Below, piece by piece: positions 27,001-38,374 of a stretch of 64,000 bases of DNA; the first letter of the stretch is position 1; each line of letters opens with the position of its first letter. A program made the position numbers and the translations under genes. Under the pieces are notes generated by a model. That model saw only the letters and a program-made list of their open reading frames with translations. It searched no databases and was not told the DNA's origin. Source of the DNA: Anaeramoeba flamelloides (lineage: Eukaryota > Metamonada > Anaeramoebidae); NCBI GenBank assembly GCA_027625915.1, contig JANTQA010000057.1, forward strand, positions 5,332,001 through 5,396,000, written 5' to 3'.

Positions 27001-28655
27001 AGGGGAAAGGAAGGGAACGGGAACGGGAACGGGAACGGGAACGGGAAGTGGAACGCGAAAAGAGTAAAAATATCGAAATTAGCCAAAGAATATCCAAAAT
27101 ATTATTAGAGATATCTTCAAAAACCATTCTTAAAAACCAATTACGGTTGTTCAATTATTTAATACCTATCCCAAATGAAAAAAATCCCTTATCAAAATTA
27201 TTTACTTTGCGTTCATTATTGGTTTCAAATGAAAGAATGCTTGTTATCAATAATTTTCAAGATTTAAAAAAATTAAAACATCATTATTTTGATCAATTTT
27301 TATTTCAAAATAATCGCACATCGAATAAAAAAAAAAAAAAAACGAATTCGATCAAAAAAAGAGATCATTCGAGAACGAAAAAAAATCCAAAAAAAAAAAG
27401 ACACTCAAGCTTTATTTATTCAAAAAAAAATAAATATTCAAAGCACTTACTTGATCTGAAAAAAAAAACGGCGGGCGATAAAAACCATTTAATTAAGAAC
27501 AACAATTCAACCAAATTTGAGCAAAATACACATCATAATCATAAAGAAGGGTATCTTGGAAACGAAAATGTCAAAAAAATACAAAATACAAACACTAATC
27601 AGGATCCGAAATTAAAGAATAATAAAGATAAAAATAAAGACAGAGATAGGAACAGAGACAGGGACAAGGAAAGGGATAAATTTAAAAACAGGGACAAATA
27701 TAAAAATAAAGACAGGAGCAAAAGTGCAAGAAGAAATACTTCAAATTATTTACATTTGAAAAAAATAAAAAATTTTCAAAAAGGTAATAAAATTGAAGAC
27801 GACAATGAAAAAAAAGCCTTAACTTTACAAGAAAAAATTGATTTTGAAAAAAATAAAATTAATCATCAAATAAAAAAAAATTGGTTGAATATCTTGAAAA
27901 AAAAGCATACAAAAACAGAACCAGAAAATTTCCAAATATTTAATTTTAGTATTAAACTGTTTAATATCGTATGCAATGATTTCAAATTCTGTTTAAAAAT
28001 TTCAAGATCGTTAATTAATCACAAATCTGAAAAAAAAATCCTTTTTAAAAAACCTTTAAATATAGATCTTTTTGAAAAAAATATTTTTATCAAGGCCTTT
28101 AATAATTTGAAAGATCCTCGTTTTGTCAAAATTAATAAAATTCTAACTAATTTAAAAAATAAAAATAATGACAAATATATCAAATTTCAAAAGGATTTCA
28201 AAAAAAATATAACTTTGATCGAAAAATCAAGAATAAACTATTTTGAAAAACAAAAAAATACCTTGATGAAAATTATATCCTTATCAGAATTATCATCATC
28301 ATTTTCATCCCCGCTGTCTTCCTCTTTATCATTTTCAATGCCATTGCCTTCAGCAACAACGTCATTATCGCCTTCGTCCTCATCAGATTTCAATAATATT
28401 AAAGAAGAAAATAAAAATAAAATAAAAATGTTACAAATACAATTATGTAATTGCTTAAATAAACAACACATTCAATTATTAAATTTCTTCCTACAATATA
28501 TTAAATTTGGCGTATTTATTAATAAAATAATTAATATTTTAGTAGATAAGGAAAAAAACATTAAAACCTTTTTAGAATCAATACAAAAAATTAAAATTTC
28601 ATCAGAAAAATTGCAAAATATTTTAGAAAATAGAGAAAAGGTATTAGATCTTTAA
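13222..28655 (+). CDS. FRY: Furry/Tao3/Mor2-family cell-morphogenesis scaffold, multi-exon
   Basis: A giant HEAT/armadillo-like scaffold. In animals and fungi, Furry/Tao3/Mor2 proteins act at the cortex and cytoskeleton with NDR-family kinases and Mob to control polarity. The main exon (19701-28655) is open for 2,984 codons to TAA. I align several Furry landmarks by memory: VVQS-type start (IIVQSNIRIIIEKYSNLISIF), MESLIFRILATD...ERILLGLKLLVSIL...TTPTTIVI, NADW-region, FLSEIIHEIS...LLHSGFLSFDHPSPIVFYHSKLLIENL (24960-25130), and ARSYQIFRILNYDF (25450). Upstream small exons 13222-13284, 13889-14003 and 14206-14343 (or 14378) encode FKDFCLIVDLFSKMSTIQKR and LFNSIRTLTLISTKFTSNIL, matching the Furry N-terminus that should precede the main exon. 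Low-complexity inserts lie at 20484-20640, 21826-22230, 23850-24005 (Asp run), 25815-25990, 26900-27060 and 27310-27780. Start codon not found; exon links are inferred. Confidence 0.85.
13889..14003 (+). CDS. FRY: Furry gene, candidate N-terminal exon b
   Basis: Borders TTTTTTCAG|TCTAAT and GAACT|GTAAAT; 115 nt; reads LIVDLFSKMSTIQKRIIELS then SEFSSACTLFINEVTRT. It aligns with the family motif xxFVLRTLFxxFxxxAEKKI. Past the donor the frame soon becomes low-complexity and stops, which supports splicing at 14004. The 202-nt intron that follows ends in a 34-nt A run plus G. Confidence 0.65.
14171..14204 (+). repeat. A34 homopolymer immediately before an acceptor
   Basis: Thirty-four uninterrupted A residues directly precede the AG-like border at 14204-14205 of Furry exon c. 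Confidence 0.9.
14206..14378 (+). CDS. FRY: Furry gene, candidate N-terminal exon c
   Basis: Follows A(34)G and reads AKFYPLSSFKFDDHTRLFNS then IRTLTLISTKFTSNILIALL-KWREDY. This aligns with the family stretch [26 protein letters not shown]. Two donors are possible. GTTAAT at 14344 is phase 0 and fits the main exon starting at 19701. GTAAAA at 14379 looks more canonical but leaves phase 2, which would need an unseen small exon. If the link is right, the next intron is about 5.3 kb. Confidence 0.65.
15545..15580. repeat. Dispersed repeat fragment shared with 58450-58485
   Basis: GAGGTGATTCAACAAAATTA here is the exact inverse of TAATTTTGTTGAATCACCTC near 58458, and the flanking GGCAAA word matches as well. 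It directly adjoins the hairpin cluster. Confidence 0.75.
15580..16195. repeat. Cluster of ~85-bp hairpins (TTTTCCAGAATTTAAAAGAA family)
   Basis: Four imperfect palindromes lie in one orientation at about 15581-15660, 15667-15750, 15827-15915 and 16104-16192. Each is built from GTTAGGTTTTCCAGAATTTA ... TTCTGGAAAACCTAGGCAC with a GAGTAAAATC/GATTTTTCTC centre. AT-rich palindromes based on TTTTGAAATAAACAGAAAAT separate them (15756-15822, 15935-16060). A further copy carrying both hairpin types is at 48930-49110. No ORF. Likely a foldback or composite MITE array. Confidence 0.8.
16235..16420 (-). repeat. Inverted-duplicated segment (right copy)
   Basis: The reverse complement matches 12940-13230, including the intron end and the first ~10 bases after the Furry exon a acceptor. 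Beyond that the similarity stops and hairpin-cluster sequence begins, so this copy carries no Furry coding exon. Confidence 0.7.
18452..18709 (-). CDS. Doubtful small ORF with signal-like N-terminus
   Basis: An 85-codon ORF starting MRKQFMIFVKQIVFFFFSLL (hydrophobic stretch) and ending SDSDYNDEPILQDW. The last codons overlap a good donor, TTG|GTAAGA, so it could be the first exon of an antisense gene nested in the putative Furry intron. I could not find a partner exon downstream (below 18450). Codon content is not distinctive; this may be chance. Confidence 0.25.
   Translation of the reverse strand: MRKQFMIFVKQIVFFFFSLLLTLNKTLRINNVVVLAQIANSTLTKSTNLLNQNLSSNLENNFIQNRVFEKDSDSDYNDEPILQDW
18798..19000. 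repeat. Small inverted-repeat element
   Basis: The arm 18798-18840 (AAAAGCAAATTGAGAATTTT) is repeated inverted at 18955-19000 (AAAATTCTCAATTTGCTTTT), with a ~115-bp spacer. It has a MITE-like shape. Confidence 0.7.
19701..28655 (+). CDS. FRY: Furry gene, main exon (2,984 codons)
   Basis: One intronless exon carries almost the whole protein. It begins NLIEFLFTHIVEELL, corresponding to the LAxDFIFxLVLIEVLKQIP step of the family, and ends ...SSEKLQNILENREKVLDL. No ATG occurs near its 5' end, which agrees with the start lying in upstream exons. N-terminal, central and C-terminal Furry blocks are all present and in order. Total length with the upstream exons is ~3,090 aa or more, close to animal Furry (~3,000) despite large low-complexity insertions. 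This implies that the C-terminal region is shorter or more diverged than in animals. Confidence 0.88.
21860..22190 (+). repeat. Purine-only codon repeat (GGAAAG)n within Furry
   Basis: About 160 nt of GGAAAG/GGAAAA followed by AACAAAAG units encodes an EKGKEK... then KQKNKQK tract. The antisense strand therefore shows several long but spurious F/S/P-rich ORFs. Confidence 0.85.
23954..24000 (+). repeat. (GAT)n run encoding poly-Asp in Furry
   Basis: Fourteen to fifteen consecutive GAT codons lie next to an N/K-rich stretch. It is a coding microsatellite likely to vary in length. Confidence 0.9.
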
Positions 28656-31600
28656 TATTTTTTTATTTTTTAATTTTACGTCGAATAATTTTGAAATAAA
28701 ACCTTTATTTAATTTTAATTTAATAAAATTACAACCTTTTTTTTTAATTTATTTGAAGTTTTTTTTTATATTTTTTTATAAACTTAATGATTGATATACA
28801 TACAATAATTATAAAATTAAATTGTCTTTTTTCGCCACTACAAGGAAATAAGAAATTCTGAAAATGAAAGTTAGCTAAAACTTCAAGATTGGATTTCAGT
28901 TATACATCTTTTAAAAATTATTTTTTCAAAGATTTCATAATTTTATGTAATTAAGAAAAGATATCTCTTTAACCCATTAAGATTCGAATACTCCCCTTTG
29001 TCAAAATTACTGATTTTTGAACAAAAAAACCTATTTTTGGGGTATTTTTTTTTTTTGAAATAAGTTACAATCAATAAACTTTTGATTGAAGATCAAGATT
29101 GAAAAAATAATAAATGTAAAAAGCAATTTATAGAAAAAAAAACCTGGGAATAGATATTAAAACTCATACATCGAAAAAAATAAAATGATAAAAAATATTA
29201 CAAAAACGGAAAAAAATCATTTTTTCTATTTAATTTAGCGATATCTTTTAAAAGAAAGATTTGATTTTATTTTAAAATTGAAAAAGTATGATTCTTTTTA
29301 GACTATTAAAAAAAATTGATTAAAATAATCTCTTCGCTAAGTGAATTAAAATATTCAAAAATTTTACAATTAAAAATGAAAAAATCATTACTGAAAATTT
29401 TCATTTTATTTTCAATTCCCATTAATATCTTATAAAGTTGTAAACCCTTTTTGAAAATTGTTATGTATAATAATGTTTTTTTTTCGGAGTGGAGTGTATT
29501 TCAAAAATACAAAAAATACCAGAATTTTTTTTGAAAAAATTTTCCGAGTCTTGGTGAGAAGGTGACAAATAGTAAATTGATCACATTTTTGCAAAAATAT
29601 TCATCAACCAAAGACCTCATAATCTAACAGAATTGTTCCTTACCTACACAAAATTATCTTTTGGTAAAAAATCTTTTTTTTTTTAATTTTGAAAATGACC
29701 AATTCTGAAAAAAAAAATAAAGATCTCAATTTAAGATGTTATTATTGTTCTTGATTTCAACCATAAAGTTTAATGAGTCAAACTCAAGAGAGATATCTTG
29801 AACTTCATCAAGACTTATTCAATTAAAAAAAAAATGTAAAAAGTGTAAATTTACTCCATTTACCAAAGGTATATGGTGGAATAATTCCTTTTTTGTAACA
29901 ATGGTTAATCATTGTTTATGTTTTATAAATGAAATTTATATGAAAATTATATGATTCTATGTAGATAATTTTATTTTTTTTAGAATTTTTTATCTGAAAT
30001 CTGAATTAAGTTTTTCATATAAAAAAATGAAATTTTCATCATTAAATTTATACCATTGTACTTTTTATTCTAGTTTATTTTTTAATTTTGTCTTTTTTTT
30101 TTTTAACAAAATAAATGATATTAAAAGGTGAATAAAATGATTATTTTTACCAGAATATGAGATGTTTAAAATCGGCATCTTCTTCCAATAATAGGAATTG
30201 GAAAAAAAATGCACATACAAATAAAGTTTAGAATGAATTTTCACAAAAAAAGAAATTAAATGATCCCATTTGTAAATTTATACAATGTTATTTTTAATGA
30301 AATATCAAATTTTAATCTTATAATTGATATAATTAAAGGACAAATTATTATATGTCATCCCAGACACGATTGAAGTTTCTTTGAAAAAATTTCTTTTCCC
30401 ACGATATTTAAAATATTATCACCTCATACTAAATTACCCCTAATAAACATGTTGAAGAATTATAATAAAAGAATAAAAGTCCGAAAAAAAAACAATGAAT
30501 ATAAAATTGGTTACAAATTACTTTTTATTAAAATAAATTGGGTTTTTCGAGAATATTCAGGCTTGAAATGACCTTGTTGAAAATAAGCATAAAAGATACA
30601 ACATAATCAATCAAGCAACAAATTTTCTGTACAATATTTTCAACAATAACAATATATTCTTCAATTATTTCAAGTCAATATTTATTTACTATTCACATAA
30701 TTTCCTTTAACAGAAATGAAATATTTCGCCAATATAAGCAAAAATTCAAAATTTCTAATTGTTTTCTAAACTTTCTATCAACAAATCATGATTTATTCCA
30801 GGATAAATATGATGCAATCTAATAATAAAAAAATATATCAATTTAAAGAAAAAATGTTTGTTTATTAATGAGAAAAGTACTTATATCCTGATTTTTCTCC
30901 ATAATAAACACTGTATTTTATTCTAGATTAATTACCAAGATAAAAAGTTTTTATGTTGGTTTTTTAAATTATGAATCTTTATTACTCTTTTTAAGTTTAG
31001 TTTATTTTACTCTTGGAATTTTTTTTTTTTTATTGAATTTAGGATTCAAGAATATTTAGAAATTGTGAATAAATAATTTCATTAAAAATTTAGCAAATAA
31101 TCAAAAAAATACATTTTCTAGGCAATTTCTTAATGAAATGGTAACTTTTATTTATTTTTTTTTACCAAATTCAATAGAATAAATGTTTTATACTGGATCC
31201 AATTAAACTTGATAAATAAACTCCTTGGTCAAGTTTTAGAGACAAAGGTTATTGTTTTTAAAATATATCTTTTTTCCAATTATATTTTCCGTTAACAGAT
31301 CAAATTCTTTTTTGAGTTTGAAATTTTGGATCAAAAAATAAAAAGAAAAATTTTTAAATGTATTTTTATTTTTTAGGAAATCCCGCTTTTAGTAATTTTT
31401 GACAGTTTTTATGAATAAATAACTTTTCTATAACTATCTTATTTTTAAAATAAAATCAAAAATAAATCAAATATTAAACAATAAAAATCCAGAACAAATT
31501 GATCATTAATTTTATTCACAAATATTTATTTTATTTAATGAAATATAAAAGATTATTAAATATTGTTTTTAATTATTCCTAGTATAAACATCCAATTTTT

Positions 31601-32890
31601 ATAATTTAGATAAGTAATTTGATAATATTTTTTTATACTATTATATTATAATTAATATTAATTAGCATTAGTTTTATTTTGGAAATATTTAAAATTTTGA
31701 GAAATAATAAGAAAATTTATTGATAAATTTAGTTTTTGATATATTAATAGTTCACTTAAATGATCTAGAAGGGTGATTAATTATTTATTTATCAATAACC
31801 AGATTAAAAAATATTTATTTATGTTATAAATTGAATTTTCTAGGTCTTTAAAAAAAGTTTTAGGGGGGTGGGGGGATATTTGATTGAAAACTTGGGTTTT
31901 TTTTCTTATATTCTTTTGTTCAGAAAATTGAAAAATTGTTTTGAATTGTTCTTTGAATCAATAAATTAGATTTTTTATCTATTTTTCAAATAATTATTGT
32001 ACTTTTTTTGAAATTGCAGTCAGTTTCCATTTTAAGGTACAAAAAAAATCTCAAAACAAGGCACCAAATTCAGATTCTAGGAAAATAATTTGTAAAATAA
32101 AATAAATCCAAATTTTGTGCCCTAATTTGAGATTTTTTTTGTTCCTTAATTTTCGTTTAAAGTTTATGCCTTAAATTTTAAACTGACTGTAAGTCGATTT
32201 TTTTATTCAAGGTTTTTTTCATAACATAATGGTTTTATTTGAAAAGAATAATTTTGTAAACTTCCTTCACAAATAATTAGGTTTGTTTCTTCTTCTTAGA
32301 AATGAAATTTTGGAATAAATTTGAAAATATGTTTGACTTTTGAACTTTTCCAAATGAGTAATATATCTATATATCAAACTTTTTAAAAACAATAATTCAT
32401 TTTAGGAAATTATCATTTAAAATAAGTCAAGTATTTTAATAATTAGACTTTGTTTTTTATTTTTCGATTTCAAGATTTTGTAGATTTTTTTTGAGTTTTC
32501 AATTAAAATTACAAGAAGATTTTTTTTTTTGGTATGCAAGTTTCTTAAGGGAGTAGCCGTGGTAAATAAAAACCTTTCACTTTATTGTAATTTTGAAGAA
32601 GATCAGAAATTAACATTTTTTTACTTTGGTTGTCAATCATTGATTTTTATTATTTAAAGTTCTTCATTCATTTGATTTTTTAATTTTTTTTTTTTTCAAA
32701 ATCTCAAAGAAATTGCCATAATAGAATATAGAGTTGAATTGTTTAAAATAGTGTTTCGAATGTTGAATGACTTATCTTTTGTACTTATCTCATCATTTTA
32801 TTAGGGAATTTATTTTTTACTTTTTTTATTTTTTCATCATTTGAAATTTATGTTTTATTACAAAAAAAGTATATAAGAAAGTTTTTTTTA
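28656..32890. other. Intergenic region, no gene seen
   Basis: AT-rich decayed repeat sequence. 30380-30690 is related to 560-870. MITE copy 4 is at 32017-32191. A G-rich spot lies at 31860-31876. No ORF longer than about 60 codons looks coding. Confidence 0.6.
32017..32191. mobile_element. Palindromic Tc1/mariner-like MITE, copy 4 (shortened)
   Basis: Ends GCAGTCAGTTTCCATTTTAAG and AAACTGACTGTA. It is ~175 bp because part of the left arm (the CACAAACTTTCAACG block) is missing, so it is older or internally deleted relative to copies 1 and 5. Confidence 0.75.
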
Positions 32891-33240
32891 TCAGTTGCAT
32901 TTGGGAAAAATGGATTTTGTATAAAAAAGAACAAAAAAATTACTATTGGGAGAATCACAAAAAGAAATATGAATGGGGCTTTGATAGCTATAAGGATTCC
33001 CATAAATTACTAATTATCCCAAAACACATTTGGTTAGGGTTTAAAACACTTTGGTTTGGTGGAATTGGAGAAGTAAATGTGATTATATTTTATCAAATTT
33101 TAAACAAAAAATAGCTATAATTTTTATTCTAAAGATTCTAAAATTATCTTCTCCCAAAAAAAAACTATTTATTATAAAAAAAAATAAAAATCAAAATAAT
33201 TTTATCAATTCATTTCTCTTTTTTTATTGTTTAAGAGGTT
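32890..33240 (+). pseudogene. Possible decayed Tc1/mariner transposase fragment
   Basis: A 65-codon ORF (32917-33114) contains NYYWENHKKKYEWGFDSYKD and HIWLGFKTLWFGGIGEVNVI. The order YYW ... ~25 aa ... LxVWGGxSxxG resembles the DDE-region of Tc1/mariner transposases (QYYW ... GGGSVMVWGAFSxxG). The base composition is less AT-rich than the surroundings. Flanking coding is gone and no terminal repeats were found around it, so it is a scrap. It could equally be chance. Confidence 0.35.
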
Positions 33241-35641
33241 AAGTACATTTTTTATTTTTTGAGTGTCACCATTTATGTGAAACCAAATTATTCGAATCAT
33301 TTCTAAAGCCAAAAATATTGATATTTTATAAATACTAGAGTCTTGGATATATCCTAGTAGAAGATATTTTCATACCAATAAAAAACGCAAATCAAAAAAA
33401 TGAAAAAAGTGATCAAAAAAAAATAAATAAAAATCATTTATTACTTGATCTTATCTATTAAATTTTACACAATTACTTATTCTTTATTTGGTTTTATTTT
33501 TAATTCTTTATGAAAAAATTTTAATTGGAAAATTTTTGAGAACCAAATTACTTTTTATTTCAAATAGTGTTTCCAGAATAGATTTAATTTCCTATTTTCA
33601 TTTTGTTCATCTAATTCTAGTTTTAGTTCACAAAATATGCCATTTTTAAATTCTTCCAAGAAATAAAGTTTTATTGGACATATTTGTTTCATTTGATAAT
33701 TATTTATTTTCCCATCAAAATGAGAACTCAAAATAATTTGGAATCGGATTGAAATTTTTTCTAAATTTACCAATTATTTTGGGTTGAATATTTCGAAACT
33801 ATTTTTTGATTCCAAGAATTCAACCCCTTTATTTTAATTTTTGAAATAGTATTCCTTTTTTTGTCTTTGTTTGATAAAAATATTTTAAAATTGAATTTTG
33901 AAACGAGATTAGGAAATAAATGTTTTTTAAAATAATAATAAATAGTAATGGGGCGTGAGATTCAAGGTTAATAAATTGTTTGTATTCATACAAAATAAGA
34001 AGATAAAGGAAAAAATCTTGGAAAATAGGCTTTGATCTATTGTTTTTTTTTTTTTTATTCTTAATTTCAACAAATTTATCTGGAAAGGTGATCTTTCGTT
34101 TTTTGGTCTTCTAAAAGAAAAGATTTGTTTTAAATACATACCTTTTCTGGTCTGTTTTTTTTTGTTTTGGTTTACTCTTGGACTAATGCCACTCATTCAT
34201 ATAAACATATTACTAGATCCACAACCAAATTTAATAAAAACCAAAAATTTAAACAAAAAAAATTGTTCAAAAAATCGAAAAATGAAAGATTAAACTCTGA
34301 ATTACTTTGGGTCTTTTCACAAATAAACAACGAATGGTGTTTTGGTTTCCAAGTATCAATATATGGAGGCACTCAAAAAATATTTTTCAGGAATGTTAAC
34401 ACAATTAAAATTTTTCAAAATGGCAAAATGTACTTACTTCCTTAACATTACTAAAAAAAAAATATCACCGTTTTGGAAAAAAAGTGAAGCACAGTTTTTA
34501 ATTGGGAACATTAATAGAACCTGAAAATGAAGATTAAATTAAAAAAAGAAGAAACCAATTAAATGCAAATAATAATCCATTATATTATTTTCAATCAACC
34601 CAGCAAATACAATTTAAATCTACTTTTTTTATCGAAATCATTTGTGAGTTTTTGGAAATCTCAAAAATAGTCAATTTTTTGAACAAATTTTTAATAATTG
34701 ATCAATCAAAGCAAGGCCATACCAAAAGATATTATTAAAAAAACTGTTATTGTGACGAATATTTCATTTTGTCTTTCTTTATTTATTTATTCTTTTTTTA
34801 ATTAGATCTTACTTTGAATTTTCAGTAATGTTTTATTAAAAACCGTGTTTCAGTTTTTTCCCTGTTTCACTTTTTTTCAACAATCGTCAAATACTTTGTT
34901 AAAAAAAATTTTTAGAGAATATACGATCACACGTCACTAAAATAAGATACCTTTCTCTCATCTCACTCAAATTTTTATCTGTCTTATGGTGTAGCTACTC
35001 CCTTAAAAATATTACTTTTTTAGTTCATTGTTCAAAAATTTTTGATTCAAAAAACAGCGAAAAGCAAAATTGCAAGGATTTAGAAAGGAAATTTTGAATT
35101 TTTTTATCTATTCAAGTGTCGATAATTTTTTACAATACTTGTACTTTCGTTTTATAAATAGAAAGAAAAAGAAACAAAAAACAAAAAAAAAAAAAAACAA
35201 CAATTTTTTTTTTCTTTATTTTTTATTTTTGCGACAAAGCAATGAGAAAAAAAAAGATCTTTTAAGCTCAAAAGAAAAGAATTTGAAATACCAACCCGTT
35301 GTATTCAGAAAATGCTTGTTTCTCCAAAAGAGAAGAAATAAAAAAACAAATGTTTTTCTTTAGACAGGATCAATATTTGTAAGAATTCTTTTCTCGTTCA
35401 TTTCCTTTTGTTTGGTAAGTTGGTTTTGTTCTGTGGAAATTTGTATTGAAAACTTTTCAGTGTTGAGCACTTAAAAATGGATATTAATGTGTGGGAGTTT
35501 TTCGTCTCCTTTAGCAATACAGTGATCCTTTATACACATAAGGTTATAGTCGAAATGAGGATCTGCTTGGAAGTCATCTTTTGTAAATACAGGGTCATCG
35601 AATTTCAAGCATACCTTAAAAACCTATTGTATTTAAGAAGA
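33241..35641. other. Intergenic region containing one member of a repeat pair
   Basis: 33790-34250 has the same order of words as 61440-61900 (ATAGTAATGGGG, ATTCAAGGTnAATAAATT, CACTCATTC-TATAAACA). The short ORFs at 33555-33773, 33927-34196, 34167-34524 and 35070-35665 lie in or near this repeat and are not persuasive. Confidence 0.55.
33790..34250. repeat. Dispersed repeat pair, member 1
   Basis: Collinear with 61440-61900 over about 450 bp with many small indels. Likely an old transposon copy; no termini recognised. Confidence 0.65.
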
Positions 35642-36078
35642 TTAAAACAAAAAGAGAGATTTTGAAATTAATTCAAACCAAACGAGCTTTAGACCCAAAA
35701 AGAAAATTGGTGAGAAACAAAAGAAAAAAATAAAAAAAGAAAATTATTTACCTCAGCATTAATTCTGCCTTCTAAAGCAATCATTCCATTAATTAAAGCT
35801 TTGTATGGTCTAAGAACAGGGATTAATTCAAGTAATTTTAAGAGCTCGTCGTCATCAAGGCAAATGTCTTCTCCTGAGATTTGTTCCTTAACAAAAACTG
35901 CTCCATTGATTGTAAGTTCAATACCAACTGTAAGGGTATCAGGAATTGCATAGGCTTCAAAACAGATATCAGCGAATCCCCATGGATCAAAACAGTATTT
36001 CCAGTCATCTTCTTTGGGTGTTGCTGCGCTCACTGCAGCTAAAAAGAAAAGTAAAAAAGTTAAGCTAACGATTTTCAT
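35642..36078 (-). CDS. Small secreted Cys-containing protein, unknown family
   Basis: Exon 1 is 36078-35752 (109 aa), followed by a 65-nt intron (GTAAAT...CTAAAG) and exon 2 at 35686-35642, adding LVWFELISKSLFLF and a TAA. The intron call is inferred from borders and phase 0. Without splicing the frame runs 129 codons into low-complexity F-rich sequence. The N-terminus MKIVSLTFLLFFLAAVSA is a textbook signal peptide with cleavage after ...VSA. The mature part (~105 aa) is acidic with three cysteines (YCFDPWGFADICFEAY ... GEDICLDDDE) and amphipathic C-terminal helices. The codon composition is clearly richer in C/G than the flanks, as expected for a real, well-expressed gene. It recalls small secreted saposin- or defence-like proteins only in size and export; no family assigned. 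Confidence 0.8.
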
Positions 36079-36729
36079 AATTATTTGTGAATAATTTGGT
36101 AAAAAAATGAGAAAATAGAAATTGAACTTTTTTTTGTTGTTTAGAATTCCAGAAAAAAATTAATGGGTTGTTTGTGGTGATTAAATTATGGAAATTACAA
36201 TTAACCTTTGATTTAAAATGAGAAAAAAACAACATTTGTCTTTTGCGACGTCGTATTTAGGGAATAGTAACTCTTATATATTTTTTTTACCAAAGATAAT
36301 AGAGTAATTGTTTCCACAAGGTTTTGATTAAAAGTGAGAAGAAACTTCTTTTAAGAACTTTAAAGAGAAAGACTATTGTTTTTAAAAGAATTTATTTTTT
36401 TTCCCAATTATATTTTTTGTTAAAATATCTGATCTTTCTCGTTAGTGATTTGTGGGTTTAGAAAAGAAAAAGAAAAATTTTTACAAAAATCAGTAATTTA
36501 TTTTTAAAAAACGGTATTGTGAAGAGAAAGGAGTATAGAATGAACAACAAAATATCGAACTTCCTTCCTATATTTTAAGGAGGAGGCTCCAAACGATTTT
36601 TAAATCAGATATTGTAAAAACAATACTTTAGACTTTGTTGAACCATTTTCAAAAATAAAGCCATTTTTCTTTTTCCTAGAAATGCCTACACATACAAAGA
36701 TCAAAGAAATCAACAATAGGCTATAAGTA

Positions 36730-38374
36730 CAGTGGTGTAAATAACCCGTGTTTTTTATTTTAACCCATTACTAAAATTTAACTCATTCAAAAAATATTGG
36801 CTAACTCTAGAAATAAAAGAAACATATCAATGGGATGACAACAGTATATAAACAAGAAATTGGGTTCTTTAAATAAATTTTAAAAAAGAATTATGAAGAT
36901 ACGGAAAGATTAAAATGTAATTTTTTGATAAAAAAAGATGAGCAAAATTTCATTTTTTGAATTTTTATAAAAAAAATCCACCAAAAACTATGTGTCGGAT
37001 TCAACAATTTTTCTCTAAAGCTTTTGGTTCAATTCCATTTAAAAAGTAAAGCCAAGATCTTCAAAATATTCTCCAATTTGGATCGAAAAATCATTTTTTG
37101 TCATTTTTTTGATGGTAAATGAAAAAGAAAAATTGAGATACGTAGCTTCGAACACCTTGTTAAGGAAAGTAAAAATGAAAAAGAAAAATAACAACGAGTT
37201 TCTTGAAGATAAAAAATTGAAGATCTTGTTGATAATTTCAAATACTATCTCTAATAACCAACTCTAACTTTCAAAGATTACATTGTTGGGATTTATTAAT
37301 CTTTGGGTTTCCAAAATTGTTACACTTGTTCCATAAATTATAGCAATTCTTACAAAAGTATTGCAATTTTCCTTGTGATTTTGAATTTTTTCTCTTCTTT
37401 TCTTTTCTTTTTGGGAAAAACTGAATTTCCCCGCCATGCTTCTGAGGATAATATTTCCTCGAATTGTTTTTTGATCAAAATGATCCATGCCAAACGCACT
37501 TCACATTATTTTGGTGTTTTCTAGTTAGGTTTTTTTTTGTTTGGATCGTGTCTTTCAAAACCCAATTTGCTGTGTCATGTAAATTGGGTTGAGGCTTTGT
37601 GGGAAAGGTTTTGAAGTTTTTTTCATGAAAGGATCTTTTCGAAATTAAATTTGCAAAAAGAGTCAAGTCTTTTTTTATTTAAAAAAAAATTATTATGTCA
37701 GTTGGAAAAAATGATCATTCAATTTTTTGGGAATAGGGAATTTTAGAGGATTTGATACAATACCAAATACTTTATGGTAGTCATTATTCAAAATTTTGTT
37801 TGTTTTCAAATGAACAAACTTTTTCATCAAAAATTTTTCACTTTCCTAATTTTTGATCTCTTAGAACAATTTTTAAAACCTTCTCATCTTAACCCCACAA
37901 CCAAAAAAAAATCACTTAGACGTAACGGCAATGTAAAAAGGTTTTAAAAATTGTTCTAAAAAGTTATTTTCTCAAAAAGTCGATTTTTGCCAACATTCTT
38001 TGTCATTACGAGGAGACCAAAATTTTTGCAAAAAATGACATTTCTTGGTTCGTAGATCTCCAACGAAGAAAATTTTGTGAGAATTACAAACCTACAGAAC
38101 ACGATTGGAACACACTTGACCTTGAATTTCAATGTGAAACGTAGTTCTTAATCTCACAAATTTTGTAAATCTGACGAAATTTTTGAAACAAAAGCATTTA
38201 ATATAATTGTGCCATTTCGGTTAATCAAAGATCTAAACTCTAAAATCAATTTGGATCTGAAACAAGAGTCTATAAGTGATTTCTGGTCTTTCAATACCCA
38301 AGTCTGAAAAAAATACTAGAGTTAAATTTTGGTAATGGATTAAAGGTTGTCTGAACGGGTTATTTACACCACTG
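36730..38374. mobile_element. 1.65-kb DNA transposon-like element with CAGTGGTGTAAATAACCCG ends
   Basis: Terminal inverted repeats TA|CAGTGGTGTAAATAACCCG and CGGGTTATTTACACCACTG|TA are perfect over 19 bp and flanked by TA, as in Tc1/mariner-type insertions. The interior has only short ORFs (37264-37488, 37475-37666 on -), reading ...VLKDTIQTKKNLTRKHQNNVK and KTIRGNIILRSMAGKF. Equivalent translated pieces occur in the second copy (39739-39993), so they may be remains of a transposase, but I see no catalytic motif. Probably non-autonomous or decayed. Confidence 0.75.

Noticed and set aside
20456-28471. Many long F/S/P-rich or K-rich open frames overlapping the Furry exon on both strands
   Set aside because: They mirror low-complexity codon repeats (GAAAAT, GGAAAG, GAT) and carry no conserved motif; Furry explains the locus.
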